DNA of 64,000 nucleotides from NCBI RefSeq assembly GCF_007741495.1, contig NZ_CP036262.1, forward strand, positions 4,278,001-4,342,000, in the 5' to 3' direction. The notes beneath the pieces are model-generated. The model made no database searches. It was not told the origin of the DNA and worked only from the letters and a program-made list of their open reading frames with translations. The stretch is from Roseimaritima multifibrata (GTDB lineage: Bacteria; Planctomycetota; Planctomycetia; Pirellulales; Pirellulaceae). Both the position numbers and the translations under genes were made by a program. Below, piece by piece: positions 26,246 to 36,165 of this stretch (positions are counted from its first letter, which is position 1; each line of letters opens with the position of its first letter).

Positions 26246-28771
26246 ATGACACAACTCCGCAGCAAGTTCCTGACATCGCCTCGAATCTTTGCCCTGCTGG
26301 TCCTACTAGCCGGGTTGCCGTCCGTCGCAATCGGGCAAACCTATACGCCGGGCCAACCGGGCATCAAAGATTTTGATTCTTTTGCCGCATCGTTTCTCGC
26401 GGCCCACTGCACCGATTGCCATGGGCAAACCGACCCCGAAGGCAATCTTTCTCTGGAAGATCTCGGTCCCATCGACGAAATCAACGCAGGGATTTGGAGA
26501 AGCGTCTGGGCCCAAGTCTCGTTAAGAGAGATGCCGCCCGCTGATATGACGCAGCCCGAGGTGATCGAGCGTCTGGAATTTACCGACGGCGTCGTCCGTG
26601 AGCTGACTCGGGTGATGAAGGACCGAGGCGGGTTTCACGATCATCTTGATCCCAACAAAGGGAACTTCCTTGATCACGGACTGCTATTCGGAACGTTGCC
26701 CGACGGCATCCGCCTGAAACCGACCTCTTCGCCGGCTCGGCTCTGGCGAGTCACCCCACAGGAACACATCACGCGTCTGAATGAATTGATCAACACCGAA
26801 CCGACCTTCAATCCTGAAAAACCGGGCCTTCGCACCCATGGCGATGTCGTTCCCACCAACCATGGCGGCGAACTGAAGCTTTACTTCGGGACGGACCGGA
26901 TCATTAAGTGGCAAGGAGGAACCGTCGCCTACGCAACGGCGGTCAAAAGCGTCCCCGCCGTCCTCTCGTCGGCTCGAAATCACGGCCTCGAGAACTATCC
27001 GAACTTCTACACCGTCAACAGCGCCGAAGCGACTCAGATAATGGGGATCGCGGCAGACATCATTCGCTACATGGCTTATGGTCCGCTTAGCATCGCCCAG
27101 CCCTATCAAATCACGGACGACCCGAAATCGATCGCCGACAAAATGGCGGGCGACATTCGCGGTCTGCCCACAAGCATCGTTTATGGGACCAAAATTGTCC
27201 GCCCGCTGACGCCTGTTTACGACCTCATGAACGAAGAGGGTGTAACCGAGCAGCGATTGCGTGCCGCCGTGGATGACCTTTTCGAAGCGTTAACCTTCCG
27301 GCCGCCAACCGCAGCAGAGTCCGACGCCTACGTACAGATTGTCAACCAATCAATCGAGAAACTGGGAAAAGAGGAAGGCGCCGTTCTTGGGCTCTCCTCT
27401 ATTTTCCTCGATCGCGACGCTCTCTTTCGACCAGAACTAGCGGAGACCGGCAAACCGGATCAATACGGTCGCGTCATGCTGCAGGACTGGGAGTTAGGCC
27501 TAGCAGTCAATCACGCGCTGCGATACATCAAGCCCGACGAACCACTCCGCGCCGCGATTGTGGACGGTCGAATGCGGACCAAAGCCGATGTTCAACGTGA
27601 AGTCGAGCGTATGCTGGATGACGACAGCATACGAAAACCCCGTATCCTCCGCTTCTTCCGCGATTACTTCGATTACGACCTTGGCGGGTACATCTGCAAA
27701 GATTCGAAAGCACTGGCGGATACAGGAGCAAGCAATCGCGGACAAGCTCATTACAACGCCATGTTCGATGCAACGGCCAGCACCGATCGCCTGATCGAAT
27801 TGGTCCTCCAAGAGGATAAAGATGTGCTCAAACAGTTGCTGACAACGAACAAAGTCGTGGCGACCAACGCCGACAACGTCTACTTCGGCACCAAACGGTC
27901 CCGGAAAGAAATCGCCGCGTCCGTTGCGGCCGAGAGAAAAGCAAAGGCCGCAGCCGCTAAGCAAGCGGCCGCCGAACTGGAAGCCTGGAAAAAAGCCAAC
28001 CCAGGGAAAGAACCGCCTGAAGCAAAAAACAAGAAGAAGGCAATACCGGCCAATCACAAAGTCATCAAAGCCAAACTCAAGGGCCCCAAAATCTATGCCC
28101 GAGTCAGTCGACGAAGCTTCGGCAATGGGTCGATGAAACCTGATCGGATTTTGGCGACAGTTCCCGAAGGCGAACGCCTGGGAATCCTTACCCATCCCAG
28201 TTGGCTGGTGTCGCACTCCGATGCGATGGACAACCACGCAATCCGCCGTGGCCGCTGGATACACGAAAGACTGCTCGGAGGCGGCATCCCGGACGTACCG
28301 ATCACGGTGGATGCAATGCTGCCTGACGAACCGAAAAGCACGTTGCGCGAACGTATGCGAGTCACCCGTCAGGACTACTGCTGGACCTGCCACAAAAAAA
28401 TGGATCCACTGGGAATGCCGTTCGAGATGTTCAACCACGCAGGTTTGTACCGCGAAACGGAACTGAATAAGCCAGTCGACACGTCCGGCGAGATTATCGA
28501 ATCGGGCGATCCTCAGCTTGATGGCGAAGTAGCCAACGCCATCGAAATGATTCAGAGGATCGCGGAAAGCGAACGAGCTGAACAGGTCTTCGTCCGCCAC
28601 GCTTTCCGTTTCTGGATCGGCCGCAATGAAACCCTCAATGACGCCCCCACGCTCCAACAAGCTCACCAAGCCTACAAAACCAGCGGCGGAAGCATGAAAG
28701 CCCTGCTGGTATCGCTGCTAACATCCGACGCATTTCTCTACCGCACAAGAAATGAACAACCGGAAAGCTAA
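26246..28771 (+). CDS. DUF1592/DUF1588-type secreted protein with cytochrome-c-like motifs
   Basis: 841 residues with a signal peptide (about 1-35, ending SVAIGQT). A cytochrome-c-like heme motif near the N-terminus reads [11 protein letters not shown] (CxxCH). The DUF1592-like middle includes [20 protein letters not shown] and [16 protein letters not shown]. The DUF1588-like part has [51 protein letters not shown] (a second CxxCH) and the terminal [15 protein letters not shown]. An Ala/Lys-rich coiled insertion at about 552-615 is unusual. Members are thought to be periplasmic electron-transfer or carbohydrate-related proteins; no activity is established. Confidence 0.9.
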   Translation: MTQLRSKFLTSPRIFALLVLLAGLPSVAIGQTYTPGQPGIKDFDSFAASFLAAHCTDCHGQTDPEGNLSLEDLGPIDEINAGIWRSVWAQVSLREMPPADMTQPEVIERLEFTDGVVRELTRVMKDRGGFHDHLDPNKGNFLDHGLLFGTLPDGIRLKPTSSPARLWRVTPQEHITRLNELINTEPTFNPEKPGLRTHGDVVPTNHGGELKLYFGTDRIIKWQGGTVAYATAVKSVPAVLSSARNHGLENYPNFYTVNSAEATQIMGIAADIIRYMAYGPLSIAQPYQITDDPKSIADKMAGDIRGLPTSIVYGTKIVRPLTPVYDLMNEEGVTEQRLRAAVDDLFEALTFRPPTAAESDAYVQIVNQSIEKLGKEEGAVLGLSSIFLDRDALFRPELAETGKPDQYGRVMLQDWELGLAVNHALRYIKPDEPLRAAIVDGRMRTKADVQREVERMLDDDSIRKPRILRFFRDYFDYDLGGYICKDSKALADTGASNRGQAHYNAMFDATASTDRLIELVLQEDKDVLKQLLTTNKVVATNADNVYFGTKRSRKEIAASVAAERKAKAAAAKQAAAELEAWKKANPGKEPPEAKNKKKAIPANHKVIKAKLKGPKIYARVSRRSFGNGSMKPDRILATVPEGERLGILTHPSWLVSHSDAMDNHAIRRGRWIHERLLGGGIPDVPITVDAMLPDEPKSTLRERMRVTRQDYCWTCHKKMDPLGMPFEMFNHAGLYRETELNKPVDTSGEIIESGDPQLDGEVANAIEMIQRIAESERAEQVFVRHAFRFWIGRNETLNDAPTLQQAHQAYKTSGGSMKALLVSLLTSDAFLYRTRNEQPES

Positions 28772-28852
28772 AAAGGTGCAAGCAACTTCTTGCAAACCGG
28801 CCTCGATCGTCCATTCAGCTTCTAGAGAACGATACGCTATCGCACATGAGAA

Positions 28853-29127
28853 TCGACCGCGCATAACAAGCTGGATCATTCGCGTCGATTGGCGTCATTC
28901 GCGGGCAAAATACCACGCGCAAATTTGCCCGCCAATAACACGAATTTCGCGAATCGATGCGTCAGGTTTCCCCGAGTCCAAAACCAACAATCACGCCCAA
29001 CACCTTGAGCTATCGCGTATCAGTGTCGACCGCGCACAACAAGCTCAATCATTCGCGTCGATTAGCGTCATTCGCGGGCAAAACACCACGCGCAAATTTG
29101 CCCGCCAATAACGCTAGTTTCGCGAAT
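28853..29127. repeat. Two direct copies of a roughly 100-bp repeat (gap 28772-29221)
   Basis: Copy 1 (28853-28955) and copy 2 (29026-29127) share TCGACCGCGCA, then CATTCGCGTCGATTRGCGTC, CATTCGCGGGCAAA and CACGCGCAAATTTGCCCGCC. They are about 90% alike and 173 bases apart. Each contains the near-palindrome GGGCAAA...TTTGCCC. The 450-base gap is otherwise without a gene. Confidence 0.82.
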
Positions 29128-29221
29128 GGATCCTTAATTTGCCACTGCCAATAACATTCGTTGACGGTCCGCTAGTCTGCCGCTCTCATAGTGCAGCGTT
29201 CTTTCGACGATTTGCCAATAG

Positions 29222-29728
29222 TCAGGAACCGGTGTCGATCCGATTGACTTGGAACGCAGGCTTCGTTACCGGGGCCTCCCTGACATGCTGATCCCAGTCG
29301 ATCAATTTCGCTTGGTCTCGCGGATTGCCACGATTCTCGATGCGCTGACGCCGCACTTCGTTATCGCAGGTCAGGTACCAAATCACCGGTTCGATACCAA
29401 ACCGTGTTTGTAGTTTCTGCGGCCACTCAGGATCGGTCAATTCACGTGTAAACGGACCGACGATCACGACGCTCACATGAGACAAATTGTCGGCGGCGGT
29501 CTGAAATAGACACTCATAGACAGCGTCGCGAAAGAGACGCTTGTAGTCTGGACTGTCGCGGTCCTCCGGTGACATGCCTGCTCCAATCAATCCGGCTCGA
29601 ACGACCGGCTCGGTCACGGTATCGCTGTCTAGTAGAGCCGCCGAGTGTTTAACGGCTAAACTTTTTGCAAACGTGCTTTTGCCGACGCCGGCACCACCTG
29701 TGACAATATGAAGACTGCAAGGGCTCAT
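29222..29728 (-). CDS. Small P-loop kinase (AAA_33 / zeta-toxin-like)
   Basis: 168 residues from ATG 29728. Walker A is LHIVTGGAGVGKSTFAKSL at the N-terminus, with ALLDSDTVTEPVV just after and the lid-like RRQRIENRGNPRDQAKL near the end. This pattern fits small-molecule or aminoglycoside-type predicted kinases (AAA_33). The substrate is unknown. It is downstream of, and on the same strand as, the MFS transporter, 98 bases apart, so both may form an operon. Confidence 0.82.
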   Translation of the reverse strand: MSPCSLHIVTGGAGVGKSTFAKSLAVKHSAALLDSDTVTEPVVRAGLIGAGMSPEDRDSPDYKRLFRDAVYECLFQTAADNLSHVSVVIVGPFTRELTDPEWPQKLQTRFGIEPVIWYLTCDNEVRRQRIENRGNPRDQAKLIDWDQHVREAPVTKPAFQVNRIDTGS

Positions 29729-29826
29729 TTGAATTCCAACAATACCGGACGACTTCGATACACGTCTTTAGCATAACCGGCTGAACGAGACAGTCTTTCG
29801 CATAGCATCGATTGACGAAGGAAGAC

Positions 29827-31206
29827 CTAGTGTGGACGATCGGCCCGCGGGGACAAAGCAAGCAAGATGATTGCCAGGACTGCACACAACAAGGTCGCCG
29901 GACGGTATGTACCGAACTGGTCGTGCGCCAAACTGAACAGATACGGCCCGACTGCAGTTCCGGCGACCACGATGGAAGTCGAGAACCCTGAGATCGCACC
30001 CAAGTGCTTTCGGCCGTAAAAACGGGGCCAGGTCGCAGCGGAAATGATCCCGAACATGCCTTGCATCAGCCCCATCCCCAGAACGACCAAATAGACCGTT
30101 GGCCCGGATTGCAAAAAAGAAAGGCTTAGCGACAACGTTAAGATCCCCACCAGTTGGACCATCGCTAGGTACTTTAGCTTGACGAAGTCACTGAACCAAC
30201 TGCCAACAAATTCGACGACAACGCTGACGCATGCCGCTGGCACAAAAATCGCAACAGCTTGACTACGCTGCATCCCACCATCGCCAAAAATGGAAACAAC
30301 GTGAAAGGAGAAGGCGGTTAGCACTAGTCCCGACAACCCCACGCTAAAGGTGAACACCCAAAAGCTATAAGTTCGCCGAGCCTCCGAGAGCGTGAACTGC
30401 CGGCCGCTTAACGTTTCGGCATGCGTTTTCCGGTTCTCTTTCGCAAATGGTCCGTCAGGCGTCAGATTATGGTCTTCGGGTCTCGCTCGTCCCAAACAAA
30501 CTGCGATCACCGCGAAGGCGGCGACCATTGCGGCAATCGCCTGCCAAGCCCACGACCAGCCGCCACGTTGGATCAGCCATTCAAAAAAAGGTGGAGTGAT
30601 CGAAAATCCAAAGGCGACGGAAATCCCGATGAACGCCAATGCCATTCCACGTCTCTGCTCAAACCATTCCAGCACCATGTTGCGGGAGGACAACGTCAAC
30701 ATCCCTTGCCCAAAGAAACGCATCGCGAAAAAGCCCAACGTCAACACGACAAACGATGCATAGGTGCTGTAATTCTGTGGCAAAAATGAAGCAGCAACAT
30801 CTGCGATCCCGACGGAAAAACTCATCCCGGTCAGTACGACTGCAAGCATGGCGGCCGAACCGGCCGACACCCAACGCCCACCAAATCGGTCGTACCAGCG
30901 ACCGGCACGCGTGATCAGAAACGCACTGGCAATCGTGCCAACAAAGTAGGCGAAACTAATCCAGCTCCGTGACAAATGATGGGCTTCGATCAGGAAATCG
31001 GTAAAGACCGACACGCCCACGGTTTGACCGGGCGCGCTAGCCAATACCCCCAGCGTCCCGCAAACCAGGACAACCGTTCCGTAGAAGAACGGCAAGCGGT
31101 TAGGGTCAAAGGGGAAATTGATGAACCGGGGACGCTGATGAAGCTCCGGAGTCTCGCTATCAGATTTCATGCAAGATGCCATCACAATTGAGGACGAAGC
31201 GAACAT
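29827..31206 (-). CDS. Major facilitator superfamily transporter
   Basis: 459 residues, twelve hydrophobic helices in two halves. The MFS loop-2 pattern appears as RAGRWYDRFGGRWVSAGSA. The order of motifs (GVLASAPGQTVGVSVFTDFL in helix 1, FGQGMLTLSSRNMVLEWFEQ in helices 4-5) resembles the OxlT/monocarboxylate-type subgroup. The substrate is likely a small organic acid but cannot be fixed. Start ATG 31206; ATG 31182 and 31170 are alternatives. Confidence 0.88.
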   Translation of the reverse strand: MFASSSIVMASCMKSDSETPELHQRPRFINFPFDPNRLPFFYGTVVLVCGTLGVLASAPGQTVGVSVFTDFLIEAHHLSRSWISFAYFVGTIASAFLITRAGRWYDRFGGRWVSAGSAAMLAVVLTGMSFSVGIADVAASFLPQNYSTYASFVVLTLGFFAMRFFGQGMLTLSSRNMVLEWFEQRRGMALAFIGISVAFGFSITPPFFEWLIQRGGWSWAWQAIAAMVAAFAVIAVCLGRARPEDHNLTPDGPFAKENRKTHAETLSGRQFTLSEARRTYSFWVFTFSVGLSGLVLTAFSFHVVSIFGDGGMQRSQAVAIFVPAACVSVVVEFVGSWFSDFVKLKYLAMVQLVGILTLSLSLSFLQSGPTVYLVVLGMGLMQGMFGIISAATWPRFYGRKHLGAISGFSTSIVVAGTAVGPYLFSLAHDQFGTYRPATLLCAVLAIILLALSPRADRPH

Positions 31207-31339
31207 TGAAGTTCATTTCGCGTCAAAAGTCAGCGGGGATTGACATAAAAAACGCTGATCCCCGACCTGCGATCCGGAAATCGCTCGCCATTTCATAGCA
31301 GGTCACCACAGCCCCCCGCTCAAACACCCCTCTATGAAA

Positions 31340-33073
31340 CTAGTTGCCCTCTGGCAAATCTTTCAGGCGGATTCGATACCCCCAATTACGCGTGGCGTCT
31401 GGAGTGTTGGGCCAGGTCAGCGTTCCACTGTCGTCGGTTTTGCAAATGGTCGACGCTTGCCATCCACCATCTTCGACATTCCACCACTCAAATTGATATT
31501 CACGATTCGGCGGGAGCTCCTTGACCGAAGTGACAGGAAATCCCTTCATACAAAACCCTAGTGCAAAACTCTTGTTGTCCTTGGAGATTGCCAAAGCGTG
31601 CATGTCCCCATGGCTATCCCCCAGATGGGTATCGGATGCGGGTTTTAAAAGTCGGTAGTCGTGTCCTTCATCAAGTACAAAATCTTTCAAATGTCCCATA
31701 CCAGCGGACTTCCATTTCGTCAGCGCGTGTTTCTGCTGACGCTCGTCTACCGGAATTGGAGTCTTTTTGTCGATCCAAAAGGCAATTCCACCGAAATAGG
31801 CGTCTCCCCAAGCATGCCCACCGAAACCGCCATTTAAAACGGATCCGTACATCTGAAACTGAGCCATTTCAGTCGAATCCAGCCCCTCGACGGAACCTAC
31901 GGGGACCGCGGGGTAATAGGGTTCGACATTGATCGCGGGCCGTTGTGGCGAACTGCGAAAGATCTCTCGCAACCACAGATACATTCGCTCATCGCGATAC
32001 TTGTTGCTGACATTATGAAGATCCAAAAGTTCGGGATCATCCTTCGCCCAAGTTTGCAAACTGCTTCCGTACGCCATTGCCGTGCGGGGTTGTCCGTAGG
32101 GTAACTGGCCCGTGCCGTTCTTGGTTTTAAGGTAGGCGTGTGCATTTTCCACCAGAGGCAACCAGTCAGGGTAGACCTGATTGACCGTATCCCAGTGCAG
32201 CCAACTGTAGATCATGTTGTAACAGCCGTAGCGCGCGATCAAGTATCTCGTGTAGTTGGTAAACGCGTTTTTCTGGGCCGTGCTTTTTCGCGGCCAAATT
32301 TCATGACGTCTGACCGATTCTAAGAACGGAACGAAACCGTTGTCGGAGAAGTATTTCATCTTCTTGTCCGTCTCCTGCCAATACTCAGGATTGATCTGAG
32401 TGTAATCCGCTTGGTCGGAAACGATTTTGAATGGAGTCAGCCCGGTTTCGGAAATCTTTTGTCCACGAACCTCGCGTGCCCACACGGCCTCTGCGGATTC
32501 CGTCGTATCAGTGGGATAACTGGCAATCACGTTGACGCCGTTGAACCCCTGACGTTTTCGTTCCGCAAAGTAGTCCTGAAAAGAAATCCCCGCGATCCCT
32601 TCCCTCTGCCAAGGGAAGATCTTCGTGAAGGCGACCCAAACGGTGTCGGCGGTAAAGAAAAATGGGGTACCGTCGGCATACTCCAAGGTCGTCCCCCGAG
32701 GACGAATGAAACCACGCCGATTCGGATTCTGCTTTTTCTGAGCTTCAGTCGCCGCGATCGCACTAAAGGATCCACTTTTGTTATCTAAGCCCGGATCGTT
32801 AGTCGCGGCTCCCGTTGACCAGGACCACTTCCCAGGTGAAGTCGCAACCAAACGAACGCGAAATCGATCGCCACCATCCCAAAAGGCAGGCAGGTGGTAG
32901 GTTTCTCCGCGAGGCCCGGACAACGTGACCCACAAATCGACATCTAGGTACGGGTTATCGTATTTTTTTGACGCGTTAAAGCCAACTTCATGAACCTCCA
33001 TCACCTCCACCGCATGAGCCACCGAAGCTACTAGGCAGAAGAGCAGAGAAATGGCAATTCGAATATTTTTCAT
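31340..33073 (-). CDS. Secreted apiosidase-like glycoside hydrolase (DUF5060 + DUF4038)
   Basis: 577 residues with a signal peptide (about 1-21, ending SVAHAVE). An N-terminal beta-sandwich (about 22-115; FWDGGDRFRVRLVATSPGKWSW) fits DUF5060. A TIM barrel follows (about 120-480), with FFFTADTVWVAFTK, RKRQGFNGVNVIASYP, NMIYSWLHWDTVNQVYPDW, RPAINVEPYYPAVP and GGFGGHAWGDAYFGG. It ends in a beta domain with EYQFEWWNVEDGGW. This is the DUF4038 / GH140-like layout; the family includes apiosidases acting on pectic side chains. The exact substrate is unknown. Confidence 0.85.
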   Translation of the reverse strand: MKNIRIAISLLFCLVASVAHAVEVMEVHEVGFNASKKYDNPYLDVDLWVTLSGPRGETYHLPAFWDGGDRFRVRLVATSPGKWSWSTGAATNDPGLDNKSGSFSAIAATEAQKKQNPNRRGFIRPRGTTLEYADGTPFFFTADTVWVAFTKIFPWQREGIAGISFQDYFAERKRQGFNGVNVIASYPTDTTESAEAVWAREVRGQKISETGLTPFKIVSDQADYTQINPEYWQETDKKMKYFSDNGFVPFLESVRRHEIWPRKSTAQKNAFTNYTRYLIARYGCYNMIYSWLHWDTVNQVYPDWLPLVENAHAYLKTKNGTGQLPYGQPRTAMAYGSSLQTWAKDDPELLDLHNVSNKYRDERMYLWLREIFRSSPQRPAINVEPYYPAVPVGSVEGLDSTEMAQFQMYGSVLNGGFGGHAWGDAYFGGIAFWIDKKTPIPVDERQQKHALTKWKSAGMGHLKDFVLDEGHDYRLLKPASDTHLGDSHGDMHALAISKDNKSFALGFCMKGFPVTSVKELPPNREYQFEWWNVEDGGWQASTICKTDDSGTLTWPNTPDATRNWGYRIRLKDLPEGN

Positions 33074-33253
33074 CGTGCTGAAGTTAGTAGGAGTGAAGTT
33101 CTTCTGACCCTGTAAACCGTATCGGTAGGCTGCCGCGATCGGGCCCCTGCAACGGTCTGCGTTTAGCCTGCCACCGATGCAGACCTTCGCTGCGAGAAAC
33201 GTGGCACCAGGCCTCGATTTCGCTCATGCGATTCCACCGACGGCGTTGCCTCT

Positions 33254-34300
33254 TTATCCCGCGTCATCGGGAAAAGGTTTTAATCCAAGCAGCATTTGAG
33301 CACGCTCGGAAAGCGGCTTAGAGACCAATTCTTCATCCGTGAATTCAGCAAGCTGGCTGGCGACCAAGGTATAGACCGCTTGCCGGCTTTGCCCGCTATC
33401 AACCTCCACACATTTGTCTTTGCTTTTGAATAGCTCGACAGTCGGTAACGTTTCCGCCTTGAAGGTATCAAACCTCTGTTTCACGCTGGCAACATTATCG
33501 TCGACTCTACCGGTGTATTTGGATCGGGCCAAAATGCGTTTTTCCAAAACGTCGTAGGGGCATTCAAAATAGAGCATTTTCGGCAGCTCGGTTTGCTCAC
33601 CAAAGATCTGATACCAGCCGTCCAGGTTATCCAAAGAACGGGGAAAACCGTCCAGAAGAAAATTGATTTTACCCGTCGTACGTGTGATGGTTTCCATTGC
33701 ATCTTTCAGCAACGTCACCACGATCTCGTTGGGCACCAGTTTTCCGGCGGCGATAAATTCGTTAATCGTGCTCGCCGCTGGGCCCCCCGCCTCTCGCTCT
33801 GCCCGCAAAAGATCGCCAACGGAAAGGTGTGTCCAGCCGAGCTGAGATTCCGCAAGTTCACACATCGTTCCTTTGCCGGCACCTGGGCCTCCCAGAACGA
33901 AAACCACATTCGGTTGAGGACAAGGTTGCCTGGGGTCAAAGTGATGGATGACGACCTGCGGTGCCGGTTCCACTCCCTTTTTATAGACATGCCACTGGCG
34001 ATCCGTCGGTGGCAGGTCTTCTTCGCAGGTCATGTCGTAAGCCAGATGGCCGTCCAATCGACAGATTCGCCAAGATTTGTAGCTGTTGGAATAAGAGAGT
34101 GCGGGGCTTCTGGCGGATTTGCCATCGGCGCGATCCCAAGCCATTTTGCCATTCCAATATCCCAGACTGGACACCGTGCCCGATTCAGATTCTGCCGGAG
34201 GGGCCGTTGAAGGAATAAACAGCCCGTCGACTTCCGGTAGCCCCGCCCCCGAGACTTCAATGTACAGAGTGTTCGGCTTAGGAATATTCGGTTCTGCCAT
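33254..34300 (-). CDS. UMP-CMP/adenylate kinase of eukaryotic type with extra N-terminal domain
   Basis: 348 residues; ATG 34300 follows AAGGAA. About 135-325 form a nucleoside monophosphate kinase: FVLGGPGAGKGTMCELAE (P-loop), GWTHLSVGDLLRAER, GKLVPNEIVVTLLKDAM, NFLLDGFPRSLDNLDGWYQI, and a short lid KYTGRVDDNVASVKQRF. These match eukaryotic UMP-CMP kinases far better than bacterial Cmk or the long-lid bacterial Adk. The first 120 residues form a separate domain (YIEVSGAGLPEVDGLFIPS, GYWNGKMAWDR, SWRICRLDGHLAYD, PPTDRQW), which I recall from proteins of algae and other protists. It phosphorylates CMP/UMP (or AMP) with ATP. Horizontal transfer from a eukaryote is an inference. Confidence 0.87.
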   Translation of the reverse strand: MAEPNIPKPNTLYIEVSGAGLPEVDGLFIPSTAPPAESESGTVSSLGYWNGKMAWDRADGKSARSPALSYSNSYKSWRICRLDGHLAYDMTCEEDLPPTDRQWHVYKKGVEPAPQVVIHHFDPRQPCPQPNVVFVLGGPGAGKGTMCELAESQLGWTHLSVGDLLRAEREAGGPAASTINEFIAAGKLVPNEIVVTLLKDAMETITRTTGKINFLLDGFPRSLDNLDGWYQIFGEQTELPKMLYFECPYDVLEKRILARSKYTGRVDDNVASVKQRFDTFKAETLPTVELFKSKDKCVEVDSGQSRQAVYTLVASQLAEFTDEELVSKPLSERAQMLLGLKPFPDDAG

Positions 34301-34576
34301 GGGATTCCTTGCTTACGCTGTTGAAATAAGAGTCGTGTACCAATTTGGCTGATGGGGTTTTAGCTTCGGCGATGTCTGCTGTCGATGCGCACTTGGACGT
34401 TCAATCGCTTAATCAAGGTTTCTGCAGTGCTGCTGTCAGTGCTTCACCGCAATCTCTTACGGCTCACCGCGTGTCGAACTTCATCAGCGCGTGCGTGCGA
34501 CCATCCACAGCAATTTTTCTTTCTTAGTGAAGCGGACGAACAACTTTCCGTTCGCTCTAATTTGGGGCACTACGGC

Positions 34577-35971
34577 TTAGGGAGCCGGAGACGAGATCTT
34601 CATCGTTTGAGCATTGCTGATGCTTACGTTGCGAACGTATTCGGGGCCCGACTGGTAAGTAATCGGCTCTCCTGCGGCACCGTATTTGAGCACATTCGAG
34701 ATCGAGGATTCGGAAAGCGAACCACCAATCAGAATCGTGTGCCGAGCCCGACTGATGATATTGCTGATGAAAATATGATAGGTATCGCCCAGCGGCGTCA
34801 CACCACCCCAAACGGGATTCGCATCCCCAATTTTGACGGCGGCCTTTGGATTACGCCCCGTCGATGTATCAATTAATCCATCCAGAATCACGTCGTAGAT
34901 TTTCAGGCCCCTGGCGTTTAATAACCGCACAATGTGATGCCCGCCAGCGGTATGACCGCGAACATTTCGGATCGTAATATTTCGAATGTCGTCCAAACCG
35001 TTTCCACGATTGTTTGGTTTGCTGACCATCATGCTTTCCGCACTGCCGGCGACCTGTTTGTCATTCACGATATTGGTAAGCGCAATAAGGTCATCGCCGC
35101 TGTAGCCAGAGATATTTGAGATGTCGATATCATGGCAGCCTTGGCGAAGGTCCAGTCCATCCTGATTCAGGAAGACGACGCGTTTTCCGTTGACAAGATT
35201 GCTTTCGGTGGCTGCAAACTGAAGATCACGGACGACTCCGTGTGCACATCGTTCCAAGGAAATCGTCCAGCCGTGTGCGTTTTTGAGAAAAAGGTTTTCG
35301 ATACGAAAGTGTTCGACGTAAGCCAGCAGGATCCCGATGTTCCGCCAATCGCCTGTTTGGCTTTCGCCGGCGACGCCAGCGTCGGTGCCGTAGGTGCGTT
35401 CTCCGAGGACTTTCGCACTATCGCCAGTGGAGCGTGGATTGTCTGCCCCTTCTAGTGTGACAAACCCTTTGCCGATGATGGTGACATTGTTTATTGGTTT
35501 GATGTCGGTGATCCCCATCCCGCAATTCGCACTGCGGATCATGTTGTCACGCGAACGATCGGACAATTTGATGTGGCAGTTTCGCAGTTCCAAATAGGTG
35601 TTTTCCCGAACCAAAATGGCTGAATCGAGAAGCCATACCGCTCGATCCCCCTCTGCCGAATGGTTGATGCGAGGAACGACTACCGGTTCGCCTGTTTTTG
35701 CCGCAGCAACGATCGCTTGATTAATACGCTCGGCGTCCGTCCCCTCAAAGTCATTCGGAGTAATTTCGGCCAAGGCCGAAACAGAGTATGTGGAAGCCAC
35801 GACCAAAAGCAACATCGCAACCAAACGAGAGAAAGCAGATCCTGTTGTCGCACTAAAAGCTGAGAACACGCGAAAACTCCTAAGATGGCCTGAAAGGACC
35901 GTGAGAGGTGGGGAAAGATGCTGAACGGCCGGTTTGGCCTGCAGCAAGGTAGGCGAGTGACGGTCCTCCAT
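34577..35971 (-). CDS. Secreted right-handed beta-helix protein (pectate lyase / GH28-like)
   Basis: 464 residues as an open frame. The probable signal is MLLLVVASTYSVSALAE, so the true start may be near 35815. The mature part begins NDFEGTDAERINQAIVAAA, the usual opening of pectate-lyase-superfamily proteins. Many turns follow, with asparagine/isoleucine ladders (HFRIENLFLKNAHGWTISLE, DIDISNISGYSGDDLIALTN, IRNITIRNVRGHTAGGHHIV). SGDDLIAL recalls the GDD of GH28. A polysaccharide hydrolase or lyase is likely; the catalytic set was not fully verified. Confidence 0.8.
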   Translation of the reverse strand: MEDRHSPTLLQAKPAVQHLSPPLTVLSGHLRSFRVFSAFSATTGSAFSRLVAMLLLVVASTYSVSALAEITPNDFEGTDAERINQAIVAAAKTGEPVVVPRINHSAEGDRAVWLLDSAILVRENTYLELRNCHIKLSDRSRDNMIRSANCGMGITDIKPINNVTIIGKGFVTLEGADNPRSTGDSAKVLGERTYGTDAGVAGESQTGDWRNIGILLAYVEHFRIENLFLKNAHGWTISLERCAHGVVRDLQFAATESNLVNGKRVVFLNQDGLDLRQGCHDIDISNISGYSGDDLIALTNIVNDKQVAGSAESMMVSKPNNRGNGLDDIRNITIRNVRGHTAGGHHIVRLLNARGLKIYDVILDGLIDTSTGRNPKAAVKIGDANPVWGGVTPLGDTYHIFISNIISRARHTILIGGSLSESSISNVLKYGAAGEPITYQSGPEYVRNVSISNAQTMKISSPAP

Positions 35972-36165
35972 AATACTCTCAGGAGAAACGAAGACACTCA
36001 GGAACGGATTCTACTCCGTTCGGCCTTGGACGTGTTCGGGGGACAGCAAATGGACCACTTTTTAATTCGACCATGCTCACGCGGATAGATGCCTAACCGA
36101 CGGCAACCGATCGGCGGTTAACGCTGCCATGATCACTGCCCCCCACCTAAGTCGTCGCTTCGTTT

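Noticed and set aside
27500-28669. 389-residue minus-strand frame inside the DUF1588 gene
   Set aside because: Long antisense shadow; Phe/Val/Gly-rich translation without domain motifs, whereas the plus strand carries CxxCH and DUF1588 signatures.
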